Part shown: piece after piece, positions 55,826 through 64,000 of the stretch
Layout: each line of letters opens with the position of its first letter
How positions within the stretch are numbered: position 1 is the stretch's first letter
NCBI GenBank assembly: GCA_016933045.1
Contig: JAFGBR010000050.1
Coordinates: forward strand, 1-64,000
Direction: 5' to 3'
From: Marinilabiliaceae bacterium
Lineage (GTDB): Bacteria; Bacteroidota; Bacteroidia; Bacteroidales; Marinilabiliaceae
Length of the DNA stretch: 64,000 nt
The notes under the pieces: generated by a model
Told to the model about the DNA's origin: nothing
What the model saw: only the letters and a program-made list of their open reading frames with translations
Databases searched by the model: none
Made by a program: the position numbers and the translations under genes

Positions 55826-56605
55826 CTATCGCAAATTGTTTGAAACCACTTTTAACCATTCACGTGCAATAAGTTCATGTCCTCCTGGCATTGGATGAAT
55901 ACCATCCCATATCCAATGTTTTGCGGGTGCTGCATTACACGCATCGGAAAATGATTTTTGAAGCGGTAAAAATATTAAATTGAACTCTTTTGCCAAATTT
56001 GAAATAACTCCTGCGCGAGCTCTTGTCTCTTTTTGCCATATATCTGACTTTTCATCAACTCTTCCTCCTGGCAAAATAAATGGCTCGCACAATACAATAG
56101 TTGTTTGCGACAACTCCTTTTTTGTCAATATAATAAGTTGACGATATTGCTGTTCAAACTCATATAGTGTTTGTTTTAAGTAACCTTTTACAATTCCATA
56201 CACATCATTAATTCCAATCAGGATACTCAAAATTGTTGGTTTTAATGCAATTGCATCCTCAACCCAGCGATTATTCAAATCCTCTATTGTATTACCACTA
56301 ATCCCCCGATTAAAAAAACTGTAATCCATTTCAGGGTAATCAAACCACAATCGAGCAGCAATCATCTGAGCATATCCATGCCCCAATACATGGTTCCAAT
56401 CATCATCACGGCTCCGGTTGCCATCGGTAATTGAATCGCCTTGAAACAAAACCACTGAACCCCTTGGAAGCATCTCCTTAGAAGACAAGACACCCTTACA
56501 ATTACACGACTGCATAAACAACCCGGCACCAACAACTCCAGTACCGGTTAAGAGTGTTTTTTTTAAAAAATCACGTCGATCATACATATCATAACCATTT
56601 TTCAA
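55826..56605 (-). CDS. SGNH/GDSL-family hydrolase with Tat-type lipoprotein signal
   Basis: 259 residues. The N terminus has twin arginines (YDRRDFLKKTLL), a hydrophobic stretch (GTGVVGAGLF) and a lipobox-like MQSC, so it may be a Tat-exported lipoprotein. Block I is VLFQGDSITDGN with the nucleophile Ser, the Asn block is ILIGINDVYG, and the catalytic Asp/His are in WIWDGIHPMPGGHELIA. This is a GDSL lipase/esterase fold acting on ester-linked acyl or acetyl groups. Its start overlaps the stop of the SpoIID gene by 4 bp (ATGA), which favours this first ATG. In this cluster the substrate may be O-acetylated peptidoglycan or muropeptides, which is inference. Confidence 0.85.
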   Translation of the reverse strand: MKNGYDMYDRRDFLKKTLLTGTGVVGAGLFMQSCNCKGVLSSKEMLPRGSVVLFQGDSITDGNRSRDDDWNHVLGHGYAQMIAARLWFDYPEMDYSFFNRGISGNTIEDLNNRWVEDAIALKPTILSILIGINDVYGIVKGYLKQTLYEFEQQYRQLIILTKKELSQTTIVLCEPFILPGGRVDEKSDIWQKETRARAGVISNLAKEFNLIFLPLQKSFSDACNAAPAKHWIWDGIHPMPGGHELIAREWLKVVSNNLR

Positions 56606-57921
56606 TACCGTTTTTCAATATCGGCACCCCTAAAATAATGATTTAATATTTCACGATATGAATAACCTTTTTCACTCATTACAGCAGCTCCAATTTGACA
56701 CAGTCCTACTCCATGACCCCAACCGGCTCCGTTAAAAATATATTCTTCATTTTTTTCGTCGTAATGAACAATAAAAGCTGAACTGAAAAGATGGGTTTGC
56801 GATAGTGCTTTTCGTATTTCCAACTCCTTTCCTATAATCATTGTTTTTAATGTACCAATAATCTTTAACCTGATTATTCGTCCCGAACTACCTCGTTCTA
56901 TTGGAATCAATCCCTCTACTATTCCGAAATCAATACCGGTTTTATTCTTAATAAGATACCCAAGATCATCCTTCTTATGAACTATTTTCCACCTGAAAAA
57001 CTGATTAGTTTCCTGATCGAATTTATTAAGTACCTGCGATAAAATATGCGTATCGTTGGTATTACAAAAAACATCGGGCTTAGACAATATCCATTCCTCG
57101 GCCAAACTATGCTCACTTAAATTTGGCAACTGACCATGATCTGAATCAACAAACGCCTGAAGATATGAATGATTCACAGGCTCCCAACAATTCTCAAACA
57201 ATTCGGTTGCACCTCCGCAACATTTCGAAAAACGAGCATCGCATATTGAACCATAAAAAGTCAAAACCTGTCCAATTGTTGACTCAACTGCCTCTTTAAC
57301 CTGAGCTGTTGAAACTCGTGTTATACCTTGGTATCGCTGACAATGATCATCAGCACACACATCAAAATCTACATGATCTTCGCGGTCGTACCACTTAATA
57401 ATTTCATCATTTGTTACATATATCGAATTATATGGATCTGAATTATGGTTTAATATATTTTTCTTCTCAATTTGTGCCAACAACCAACTTCGCGAAATAA
57501 CCGCATGTGCTTTTAATAGTTCAAGCGACGATGTCGCACTCATCTCCGATGAAATTACACTAACAAGATAATCATCGATAGCCAACCGATTTATTGCAGT
57601 TATATTACCATTTGTCCTTTTCAAAATCAAATCTCCCAAAAATTCCTGATCTTCATCTCTTTGCCAATGAAAATCAACACCAATAGTAACGTCGTGCAAA
57701 ATAAAAGTACTATGAGATTTTACAGGCACCAAATGAAGCTCTTTTAAAATACGCCCCTCAAAACTCATCAAACCGTTAAAAATTAAAACTTTATATTCAC
57801 CTGCCTTAAAAATCTCACAGCTTTCAGCACTCATAAAATCACCCTTCAACGATACTTTAATAACCTCCCTCGATACTATTCCCACATCCACTTGTGGTTT
57901 CTTATTATACAACTCACTCAT
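56602..57921 (-). CDS. SpoIID/LytB domain-containing protein
   Basis: 439 residues with the SpoIID/LytB amidase-enhancer pattern. An N-terminal beta domain (about 10-120) is followed by NRLAIDDYLVSVISSEMSATSSLELLKAHAVISRSWLL, then the Cys-rich segment ISDARFSKCCGG-like (ICDARFSKCCGGATELFENCWEP), and the C-terminal AGWGHGVGLCQIGAAVMSEKGYSYREILNHYF. SpoIID is a lytic transglycosylase acting on denuded glycan strands; Bacteroidota homologues sit with AmpG and wall-recycling genes, as here. No signal peptide is evident in the annotated start, so its export is uncertain. It is the first gene of the SpoIID-SGNH-AmpG operon. Confidence 0.87.
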   Translation of the reverse strand: MSELYNKKPQVDVGIVSREVIKVSLKGDFMSAESCEIFKAGEYKVLIFNGLMSFEGRILKELHLVPVKSHSTFILHDVTIGVDFHWQRDEDQEFLGDLILKRTNGNITAINRLAIDDYLVSVISSEMSATSSLELLKAHAVISRSWLLAQIEKKNILNHNSDPYNSIYVTNDEIIKWYDREDHVDFDVCADDHCQRYQGITRVSTAQVKEAVESTIGQVLTFYGSICDARFSKCCGGATELFENCWEPVNHSYLQAFVDSDHGQLPNLSEHSLAEEWILSKPDVFCNTNDTHILSQVLNKFDQETNQFFRWKIVHKKDDLGYLIKNKTGIDFGIVEGLIPIERGSSGRIIRLKIIGTLKTMIIGKELEIRKALSQTHLFSSAFIVHYDEKNEEYIFNGAGWGHGVGLCQIGAAVMSEKGYSYREILNHYFRGADIEKRY

Positions 57922-58040
57922 AATATGTAATTATTTCCGTTGCTGTAAATATATAAATCGTATAAAATCTGAACTACAAAAACACTTCTATTTTATATAA
58001 AAATTTTTACATGATAAAATTTTCAGTTTAAAATAAAAAA

Positions 58041-58066
58041 AAAGATGTTCACATTTGAACATCTTT
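58041..58066 (-). terminator. Intrinsic terminator of lysC
   Basis: A 10-bp perfect stem AAAGATGTTC / GAACATCTTT with a 6-nt loop. On the minus strand it is followed by a run of nine T residues, 25 nt past the lysC stop codon. Confidence 0.9.
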
Positions 58067-58090
58067 CTTAATTTAATGACCCATTTTTAT

Positions 58091-59401
58091 TTAAAACAGC
58101 GTATTACTTAACTCATTTAATACAGCTTTTTTATTTTCAGCATCAATAAGCAATGAAACATTATAATTACTACCTCCATACGAAATCATGTGAATTGGAT
58201 AACCTTTTAAACCATTAAAAATTCGCGCAGCCTCACCCTTTGTTGTTGCAGTTAAATCGCCAACTACACATACAATAACCATATTTTCCGACACTTCAAC
58301 AGTTCCATATTTTTTTAAATCAGCAACAATGGAATCGATATTTTTATTATTATCAATAGTTAATGAAACACCTACTTCCGATGTTGTTACCATATCAATA
58401 GGAGTTTTATAACTCTCAAATATTTCAAATATCTTTCGAAGAAAACCATATGCAAGCAACATTCTACCCGATTTAATCTTAATTGCAGTTATTCCATCTT
58501 TTGCTGCAACAGCTGCAATACGGTTTTTAATTTGATTACCCGATATTAAAGTACCTTTTGCATCTGGCTTCATTGTATTTAACAATCGAACCGGAATATT
58601 GGACAACTTTGCCGGTAATACACTTGTTGGATGAAGAATTTTTGCTCCAAAATAAGCCAATTCAGCGGCTTCATCGAACGACAAATCAGATATTGATTTT
58701 GTCCCCTCTACAAATCGAGGATCATTATTATGCATTCCATCAATATCTGTCCATATCTGTATTTCATCAGCATCTGCAGCTGCTCCTACTATCGAGGCTG
58801 TATAATCACTTCCGCCTCTTTGAAGATTATCAATTTCACCTGCAACATTTCTACATATATACCCCTGAGTGATAAATAATTCTACACCTGAATATTTATC
58901 CAGTATTTTAGTTAAGTTTTCTTTAATAAAGGCATAATCAGGCTCATTGTTAACATCTGTTTTCATATAATCAAGAGCTGGTAACAACGCCGACTTAACG
59001 CCTGTTTCTTCTAAATGAAACTGCATAAGATTAGTCGATAATAACTCCCCTTCTGCATGAATTGTCTTCTCTTCAACAACGCTAAAATCTCCTGTTACAA
59101 AAGTTCTGATATAATCGAAATGTTCTTTAACCAAGTCATTTCCTTTTGAAACATATTCACCCGTTGTTAATAACTCTTTAACTACCTGGTAATATTTCGA
59201 CTCTAATCCACTAATTGTTTCATTGGCTCCATCAACATTTTTTTTGTACAAATAATTACAAATCTCAACCAATGTATTTGTTGTACCCGACATTGCAGAT
59301 AAAACAACAATTTTAGGATACTCATCCTGAATCAATTGTGCTACTTCTTTAATGCGATCTGCAGAACCTACTGATGTTCCACCAAATTTTAAAACTCTCA
59401 T
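58091..59401 (-). CDS. lysC: Aspartate kinase, monofunctional
   Basis: 436 residues, the normal length for a monofunctional aspartokinase with two ACT domains. The kinase begins MRVLKFGGTSVGSADRI, with KFGGTS as the phosphate-binding motif. The motifs QRGGSDYTASIVGAAADADEIQIWTDIDGMHNNDPR and GAKILHPTSVLPA follow. The C-terminal ACT regions (about 305-436) read MVTTSEVGVSLTIDNN and VCVVGDLTATTKG, so feedback control by lysine or threonine is expected. It phosphorylates L-aspartate, the first step towards lysine (diaminopimelate), threonine and methionine. It is flanked by its own terminator and a -7 box (59443-59450), so it is likely a single-gene unit. Confidence 0.95.
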   Translation of the reverse strand: MRVLKFGGTSVGSADRIKEVAQLIQDEYPKIVVLSAMSGTTNTLVEICNYLYKKNVDGANETISGLESKYYQVVKELLTTGEYVSKGNDLVKEHFDYIRTFVTGDFSVVEEKTIHAEGELLSTNLMQFHLEETGVKSALLPALDYMKTDVNNEPDYAFIKENLTKILDKYSGVELFITQGYICRNVAGEIDNLQRGGSDYTASIVGAAADADEIQIWTDIDGMHNNDPRFVEGTKSISDLSFDEAAELAYFGAKILHPTSVLPAKLSNIPVRLLNTMKPDAKGTLISGNQIKNRIAAVAAKDGITAIKIKSGRMLLAYGFLRKIFEIFESYKTPIDMVTTSEVGVSLTIDNNKNIDSIVADLKKYGTVEVSENMVIVCVVGDLTATTKGEAARIFNGLKGYPIHMISYGGSNYNVSLLIDAENKKAVLNELSNTLF

Positions 59402-59442
59402 TCGTGTAGTCTGTTATTGTTTATTCCATTTATTACTCGAAA

Positions 59443-59450
59443 CAAATCTA
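59443..59450 (-). promoter_or_regulatory. -7 promoter box of lysC
   Basis: On the minus strand it reads TAGATTTG, matching TAnnTTTG, 41 nt before the lysC start codon. No clear -33 element was seen. Confidence 0.45.
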
Positions 59451-59552
59451 TGTGATTTTTTACTATTAGTAAATTTTTTATTGAAAAAAATTTATTTTTA
59501 AACTTTTTATTAAAAAATTAACAAAACTTTGTCGCTATTAATTATATCATTG

Positions 59553-60533
59553 TTAAATATAAACCTCAAGTAGCTTAACACTTGGTGTTGGTTCAATTAC
59601 AACCCTATTACATTCATTGGGTATAAAGATAGTGTCGCCCTTTTTCAAAAAAACAGGATCATTATTATCAGTCAAAACATTACATCCACCATCAACACAC
59701 ATATATACAATAAACGAATCAATTTCATAATAATCTTTCTCTAAGCAATCATTCAAATCAATTATATTAACAGTAAAATACTCACATTTAACCAATTCAT
59801 TCGATTCATTTTTTTTTAAATGATATAATATTTTTGGATTTTCATTTTTTGAATAATCTATAACATCCAATGCATCATCGGTATGCAATTGCCTATAATT
59901 TCCAAATGAATCCTTGCGATCATAATCGAAAATACGATAAGTAATGTCTGACGATTGTTGAATTTCGGCAACCAATACTCCAGCCCCAATTGCATGAACA
60001 CGACCTGCCGGTATATAAAGAACATCACCTTCATTTACATCAGTATAACCTAATATTTTATCAAGTTGCTTATTTTTTAAACACTCCAGATACGACTCAC
60101 AAGTGATATCTGATTTAAACCCCGACACTAATTTCGCACCGTCATCGGCCTGCATAACAAACCACATCTCAGTTTTTCCATACGAATCATGACGCTCCAT
60201 AGCTATCTCATCATTTGGATGTACCTGAATTGACAAATCAGCATTTGCATCAATAAACTTAAACAATAACGGAAATTGATTACCATACCTCCGAAATATT
60301 TTTTCTCCAACAATATCACCCATATATACTTCTATAAGCTCATTTATTGTATTGCCTTTTAAAAAACCATTTAAGACAACAGATTCTGAGTTATCAACCC
60401 CCGAAATCTCCCAGCTTTCACCGATATTTTTCAATGAGCCATCTCCTTTTCCCAGCATTTTGCTCAATTTATTTCCACCCCAAATCTTATCTTTTAATAT
60501 TGGTATAAATTTCAATGGATACAACCTTCTCAT
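59553..60533 (-). CDS. manA: Mannose-6-phosphate isomerase, class I
   Basis: About 326 residues from the ATG at 60533 (MRRLYPLKFIPILKDKIWGG). An in-frame ATG at 60575 would add 14 residues not found in the family. It has a cupin fold with zinc ligands in LSIQVHPND and in the Glu/His segments KTEMWFVMQ and YIPAGRVHAIGAGVLVAEIQQSSDITYRIFDYDR. It interconverts mannose 6-phosphate and fructose 6-phosphate, feeding mannose catabolism or GDP-mannose synthesis. It is divergent from engB, with about 97 bp between the start codons, and about 150 bp upstream of lysC. Confidence 0.94.
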   Translation of the reverse strand: MRRLYPLKFIPILKDKIWGGNKLSKMLGKGDGSLKNIGESWEISGVDNSESVVLNGFLKGNTINELIEVYMGDIVGEKIFRRYGNQFPLLFKFIDANADLSIQVHPNDEIAMERHDSYGKTEMWFVMQADDGAKLVSGFKSDITCESYLECLKNKQLDKILGYTDVNEGDVLYIPAGRVHAIGAGVLVAEIQQSSDITYRIFDYDRKDSFGNYRQLHTDDALDVIDYSKNENPKILYHLKKNESNELVKCEYFTVNIIDLNDCLEKDYYEIDSFIVYMCVDGGCNVLTDNNDPVFLKKGDTIFIPNECNRVVIEPTPSVKLLEVYI

Positions 60534-60610
60534 TATACTATTATTGTTATGGTAAAACAAAAACGCAAAATACAAATAATATAACTATTTCCCAGTTTGT
60601 TATTATCTCT

Positions 60611-60618
60611 TACTTTTG
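60611..60618 (+). promoter_or_regulatory. -7 promoter box of engB
   Basis: TACTTTTG matches TAnnTTTG and lies 12 nt before the engB start codon, so the leader would be very short. There is no well-spaced -33 element. Confidence 0.4.
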
Positions 60619-60630
60619 TAAAAAAACATA

Positions 60631-61227
60631 ATGGAAATAAAAGAAGCCCGTTTTATTGTAAGCAACTCAAAAGTAAATAAATGCCCTCCTCCAAAATTAC
60701 CCGAATATGCATTTATTGGCCGGTCAAATGTTGGAAAATCATCATTAATAAATATGCTTTGCAATAACAAAAAGTTGGCAAAAATCTCATCAACTCCAGG
60801 AAAAACGCAACTAATAAATCATTTTCTTATAAACCAAAGTTGGTATCTTGTTGATTTACCCGGATACGGATATGCAAAAGTTTCAAAAACATTACGATCA
60901 GGATTTAGCAAAATTATAACTTCATATCTGGAACAAAGAACAAATCTTCTTTGTCTGTTTATCCTAATCGACTCACGATTACCTCCAATAGAACAAGATT
61001 TGGAATTCATTAGAAAAATAGGATCATTAGGAATTCCTTTAAGTATAATTTTCACAAAATTCGATAAACTAAATAAAACAGAATCGAATATTAAAATTGA
61101 ACATTATAAACATACACTATTAAACGATTGGGAAGAATTACCTCCCATTTTCATCACTTCGGCAACAAAAAAAACTGGTAAAGATGAAATACTTAAATAT
61201 ATAGATTCAATTAACAAAACTTGGTAA
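60631..61227 (+). CDS. engB: Ribosome biogenesis GTPase YihA/YsxC (EngB)
   Basis: 198 residues, the usual length. All G motifs are visible: P-loop IGRSNVGKSSLINML, switch I SSTPGKTQLINHF, DLPGYGYAKVSK as G3, FTKFDKL as G4 and ITSATKKTGKDE as G5. EngB is an essential GTPase of large-subunit assembly. It is cytoplasmic with no extra domains. It is the first of a run of plus-strand housekeeping genes reaching the end of the window, but a separate -7 box for prs suggests they are not one operon. Confidence 0.96.
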   Translation: MEIKEARFIVSNSKVNKCPPPKLPEYAFIGRSNVGKSSLINMLCNNKKLAKISSTPGKTQLINHFLINQSWYLVDLPGYGYAKVSKTLRSGFSKIITSYLEQRTNLLCLFILIDSRLPPIEQDLEFIRKIGSLGIPLSIIFTKFDKLNKTESNIKIEHYKHTLLNDWEELPPIFITSATKKTGKDEILKYIDSINKTW

Positions 61228-61295
61228 CAACTCAATTGATTTATTATTTAGAAATGAATTAAACGGCAAACTGACATATAAAAACTGATTTTTAG

Positions 61296-61303
61296 TATCT
61301 TTG
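61296..61303 (+). promoter_or_regulatory. -7 promoter box of prs
   Basis: TATCTTTG matches TAnnTTTG and lies 39 nt before the prs start codon. The -33 element is not clear. Confidence 0.5.
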
Positions 61304-61342
61304 CACCCAATTTTATTAGAAAACTGACAAACAAAAGCTTCA

Positions 61343-62281
61343 ATGCCACCAAAAGCACCAATTAAAATTTTCACAGGAGCGTCTACACGCTATCTGGCTG
61401 ATAAGATTAGTCTTTGCTCGGGTAGGGACTTAGGAAAAATTAACAAAATTAATTTTAGCGATGGAGAGTATGCTACTGCATACGAAGAAACAGTACGCGG
61501 ATCACATGTATTTATAATACAATCAACATTTCCACCTGCCGACAACTTAATGGAATTACTCATGATGATTGATGCAGCAAAAAGAGCTTCGGCTTATAAA
61601 ATTGTTGCAGTTATTCCATATTTCGGATATGCCCGTCAGGATCGAAAAGATCAACCAAGAGTTTCTATTGGAGCTAAACTGGTAGCTGATATGCTTACGG
61701 CCGCAGGCGTTAACAGGGTTATTACCATGGATCTTCATGCCGATCAAATCCAGGGCTTTTTTGATATTCCTGTAGATCACCTTTATGGATCGTCAATTTT
61801 TGTACCTTACATACGAAGTATGAATCTTGATGATTTAGTTATCGCATCTCCCGATGTAGGTGGAACAAAACGAGCCAATAACTATTCAAAATTCCTAGGT
61901 GCACCAATGGTTATTGGATATAAAAACAGAGCTAAAGCCAATGTTGTTGGAGAAATGAGAATTATTGGCGACGTAAAAGATAAAAATGTAATCATTATTG
62001 ATGACATGGCCGACACTGCAGGTACACTTTGTAAAGCAGCAGATGTAATGATGGCCGAAGGTGCAAAAAGCGTAAGAGCATTTACGACACATCCGGTTTT
62101 ATCGGGTAATGCTTATGAAAACATCGAAAAATCAGCTTTAACAGAATTATATGTTACCGATACTATTCCTTTACAAAAAGAAAGCTCTAAAATAAAAGTT
62201 TTATCTGTAGCCCAGGTTTTAGCCGATACAATTGAAAAAGTTTACAATTATCAATCAATAAGCACTCAATTTATAAATTAA
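61343..62281 (+). CDS. prs: Ribose-phosphate pyrophosphokinase (PRPP synthetase)
   Basis: 312 residues, normal for the class I enzyme. Motifs are INFSDGEYATAYEETVRGSHVFIIQS, the ATP-binding loop PYFGYARQDRKDQPR, VITMDLHADQIQGFFDIPVDHLYG, the flexible-loop region KRANNYSKFLGAPMVIGYKNR, and the PRPP/ribose-5-phosphate loop VIIIDDMADTAGTLCKAA. It makes PRPP from ribose 5-phosphate and ATP for nucleotide, histidine and tryptophan synthesis. It is followed 98 bp later by rplY, with hairpins in between. Confidence 0.96.
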   Translation: MPPKAPIKIFTGASTRYLADKISLCSGRDLGKINKINFSDGEYATAYEETVRGSHVFIIQSTFPPADNLMELLMMIDAAKRASAYKIVAVIPYFGYARQDRKDQPRVSIGAKLVADMLTAAGVNRVITMDLHADQIQGFFDIPVDHLYGSSIFVPYIRSMNLDDLVIASPDVGGTKRANNYSKFLGAPMVIGYKNRAKANVVGEMRIIGDVKDKNVIIIDDMADTAGTLCKAADVMMAEGAKSVRAFTTHPVLSGNAYENIEKSALTELYVTDTIPLQKESSKIKVLSVAQVLADTIEKVYNYQSISTQFIN

Positions 62282-62328
62282 TTGCATAAATTTGCAGCCG
62301 CTCAATTTTGAGTGCCCGTGTAATGGGG

Positions 62329-62351
62329 AACAATGATTAATACTCATTGTT
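62329..62351 (+). other. Hairpin in the prs-rplY intergenic region, possible L25 leader structure
   Basis: An 8-bp stem AACAATGA / TCATTGTT with a 7-nt loop lies 28 nt before the rplY start codon, and a smaller CTCAA / TTGAG repeat lies upstream at 62301-62312. No T-tract follows typical of a terminator. It could be a leader element controlling rplY, but there is no direct support. Confidence 0.35.
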
Positions 62352-62378
62352 TTGAGTAGCACATTAAAAATAAAACAA

Positions 62379-62948
62379 ATGAAAACAATTGAATTAACAG
62401 CATCAAAAAGAAGTGATGTTGGAAAAAGCTCAACCAAGCAGTTAAGAAAAAACGAACAAGTACCTTGCGTACTTTATGGTGGTAAAGAAACTATTCACTT
62501 TGCAGCACCTACAAAATCATTTAACAAATTAATCTTTACTCCTAATGTTTACATCATTAGCTTAAACATTGACGACCAAAAGGTTAATGCTATTATTAAG
62601 GATATTCAATATCATCCTGTATCTGATGAAGTTCAACACATTGATTTTCTTCAGATTTCCGATGACAAACCTGTTACTATTGAAATCCCTGTTAAATTAA
62701 ATGGATTTGCCGAAGGTGTAAAAGCAGGTGGTAAACTTCAGCTTGAAATGAGAAAATTAAGGGTAAAAGGATTATCTAAATATTTACCTGACACTCTTGA
62801 TATTGACATTAATAATTTAGGATTGGGTAAAACAATCAAGGTTGGTCAATTAGAATTTGACAATCTTGAACTATTAAATGCTAAAAATGCTGTTGTTGTT
62901 GCAGTTAAATTAACACGTGCTGCTCGTGCTGCTCAACAAAACGGATAA
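62379..62948 (+). CDS. rplY: 50S ribosomal protein L25/general stress protein Ctc
   Basis: About 189 residues from the ATG at 62379 (MKTIELTASKRSDVGKSSTKQLRKN). An in-frame ATG at 62352 would add nine residues that fall in the leader hairpin. It is the long TL5/CTC form: an N-terminal 5S-rRNA-binding barrel (to about 90) with VPCVLYGGKETIHFAAPTK and VIKDIQYHPVSDEVQHIDFLQ-like sequence, then the C-terminal domain VTIEIPVKLNGFAEGVKAGGKLQ. It binds 5S rRNA in the large subunit. A strong terminator follows the stop codon. Confidence 0.95.
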   Translation: MKTIELTASKRSDVGKSSTKQLRKNEQVPCVLYGGKETIHFAAPTKSFNKLIFTPNVYIISLNIDDQKVNAIIKDIQYHPVSDEVQHIDFLQISDDKPVTIEIPVKLNGFAEGVKAGGKLQLEMRKLRVKGLSKYLPDTLDIDINNLGLGKTIKVGQLEFDNLELLNAKNAVVVAVKLTRAARAAQQNG

Positions 62949-62965
62949 TAGAATTTGCAAAATTT

Positions 62966-62996
62966 AAAAAATCCCGGTTCATAGCCGGGATTTTTT
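62966..62996 (+). terminator. Intrinsic terminator of rplY
   Basis: The stem ATCCCGG / CCGGGAT with a 7-nt loop is preceded by an A-run and followed by a six-base T-run, 17 nt after the rplY stop codon. Confidence 0.92.
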
Positions 62997-63101
62997 ATTT
63001 CATTCAAAGCATTGTATTTTTATCGCCTAAAATAACTTCACATCACCATGAGTTGGTTTGCACATTATTTTCAAAAAAACGCAAAAAGAACATCAAACAA
63101 T

Positions 63102-63665
63102 ATGAAGTATTTAATAGTTGGACTGGGCAATATTGGATCAGAATATACAAATACAAGACACAATATAGGCTTTGACATTTTAAATATACTTGCAGAAAAT
63201 GAAGGTCTCAATTTCGAAGAAAAAAGATATGGATCAGTATGCACCTATCGCCATAAAGGACGACAATTTATCTTACTAAAACCAAATACCTATATGAACC
63301 TAAGCGGTAAATCTGTTCACTATTGGATGACAACAGAAAAAATACCACTTGAAAATGTATTAATACTAGTCGATGATTTAGCTTTGCCTTTTGGCACACT
63401 TCGAATAAAACCCAAAGGTAGTGATGCTGGACATAACGGCCTAAAAAACATACAACAAACACTTGGGCATAATAATTATTGCAGACTACGATTCGGACTT
63501 GGCGATAATTTCCCCAAAGGACGTCAAATTGAATATGTTTTAGGCGAATGGTCAAAAGATGAAAAAGATGCGCTCAAAGATCGTATTAACATCGCTATTG
63601 ATATGATTAAAAGCTTTGGAACTATTGGCTTACAACAAACAATGACCAACTTTAACAATAAATAA
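63102..63665 (+). CDS. pth: Peptidyl-tRNA hydrolase
   Basis: 187 residues from the ATG at 63102 ([24 protein letters not shown]), matching the usual length. An in-frame ATG at 63048 would add an 18-residue tail not seen in the family. Catalytic His is in TRHNIGF, with the conserved [43 protein letters not shown] and [10 protein letters not shown] segments. It releases tRNA from peptidyl-tRNA that drops off ribosomes. The S4-domain gene starts 2 bp after its stop, so the two are translationally close. Confidence 0.95.
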   Translation: MKYLIVGLGNIGSEYTNTRHNIGFDILNILAENEGLNFEEKRYGSVCTYRHKGRQFILLKPNTYMNLSGKSVHYWMTTEKIPLENVLILVDDLALPFGTLRIKPKGSDAGHNGLKNIQQTLGHNNYCRLRFGLGDNFPKGRQIEYVLGEWSKDEKDALKDRINIAIDMIKSFGTIGLQQTMTNFNNK

Positions 63666-63667
63666 TA

Positions 63668-64000
63668 ATGGAACAGGCCACTGAAATTAGAATTGATAAA
63701 TATCTTTGGGCTGTAAGACTTTACAAAACAAGAAGCCTCGCTACTGAAGCCTGTCAAAAAGGAAAAGTTTTACTTAACGATCAACTTACTAAACCTTCGC
63801 GAACAGTTAAAAAAAACGATCTTATTTCTATTAAAATGCCGCCAATAATTAAAACATATAAAATTATTAAATTGGCTAAAAATCGAATGGGTGCCAAACT
63901 GGTCATTGAACATATTGAAGACATAACCCCACAAGGGCAAATTGAAATTCTTGAGATGGCAAAGATGGCTTCCTCTATGGGGCGAAGAAAAGGCACTGGA
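63668..64000 (+). CDS. S4-domain RNA-binding protein (Hsp15-like), 3' end outside window
   Basis: 111 codons are readable, open at the window edge. The S4 domain is clear: IRIDKYLWAVRLYKTRSLATEACQ, KGKVLLNDQ, KPSRTVKKNDLI. A second part, LAKNRMGAKLVIEHIEDITP, follows. This is the pattern of the ribosome-associated Hsp15/HslR family that binds stalled 50S subunits carrying nascent chains. The start is the ATG 2 bp after the pth stop codon, and the two genes are probably co-transcribed, linking peptidyl-tRNA release with recycling of stalled subunits. Confidence 0.85.
   Translation, partial: MEQATEIRIDKYLWAVRLYKTRSLATEACQKGKVLLNDQLTKPSRTVKKNDLISIKMPPIIKTYKIIKLAKNRMGAKLVIEHIEDITPQGQIEILEMAKMASSMGRRKGTG

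Noticed and set aside
1-64000. tRNA, rRNA, CRISPR arrays, intact transposases or prophage genes
   Set aside because: None seen on reading the intergenic regions and coding frames of both strands.

Overview
The window is AT-rich chromosomal DNA from a member of the phylum Bacteroidota. The evidence is two SusC/SusD pairs, a hybrid two-component system (HTCS), type IX secretion (T9SS) C-terminal sorting domains, TAnnTTTG -7 promoter boxes and lipoprotein signal peptides. Gene content and style suggest a free-living or anaerobic plant-polymer degrader of the Bacteroidales/Marinilabiliales type, but the genus cannot be fixed from sequence alone.

Layout. 1-2.1 kb (minus strand): a degenerate alkaline-phosphatase-superfamily protein and a DUF190 protein. 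2.3-52 kb: one very large xylan (glucuronoxylan) utilisation locus. Its first arm (plus, 2.4-20.3 kb) is GH115, SusC, SusD, SusC, SusD, a DUF1735-like lipoprotein, a GH10-derived protein that has lost both catalytic glutamates and carries inserted binding modules, and a BACON-GH30 enzyme. This order resembles the xus core cluster of Prevotella/Bacteroides. The HTCS regulator (20.4-24.6 kb) and a T9SS-tagged GH30 follow. The second arm (minus, 39.9-26.4 kb) is a GH43, a SASA-family esterase, a GPH sugar symporter, GH10, Xsa-like GH43, GH2 and a T9SS-tagged GH98. Minus-strand genes for a GH30_8 glucuronoxylanase, a GH67 alpha-glucuronidase and a small secreted T9SS-like protein follow at 40.4-44.7 kb. 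A broken AAA-ATPase/DUF4276 gene pair (45.1-46.5 kb) separates these from a satellite block of DUF1593 protein, GH11 xylanase and a second GH115 (46.7-51.9 kb). 52.3-64 kb: housekeeping genes, namely an EF-G paralogue with altered GTPase motifs, an AmpG/SGNH/SpoIID cell-wall cluster, lysC, manA, engB, prs, rplY, pth and a partial S4-domain gene.

How it fits together. Secreted and surface endo-enzymes (GH10, GH11, GH30, GH98) would cut xylan. GH115 removes 4-O-methylglucuronate internally and GH67 removes it from chain ends. The SASA-family enzyme may deacetylate, the SusC/D pairs import oligosaccharides, GH43 enzymes trim xylose/arabinose, and the GPH symporter takes sugars into the cytoplasm. 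A near-identical operator lies exactly 19 nt upstream of the -7 box in front of the GH115-SusCD operon and of the small secreted gene at 44.1-44.7 kb. A weaker version with the same 19-nt spacing lies before the GH43-to-GH98 operon. I infer that this is the HTCS binding site and that it defines the regulon. No tRNA, rRNA, CRISPR array or intact insertion sequence was seen.
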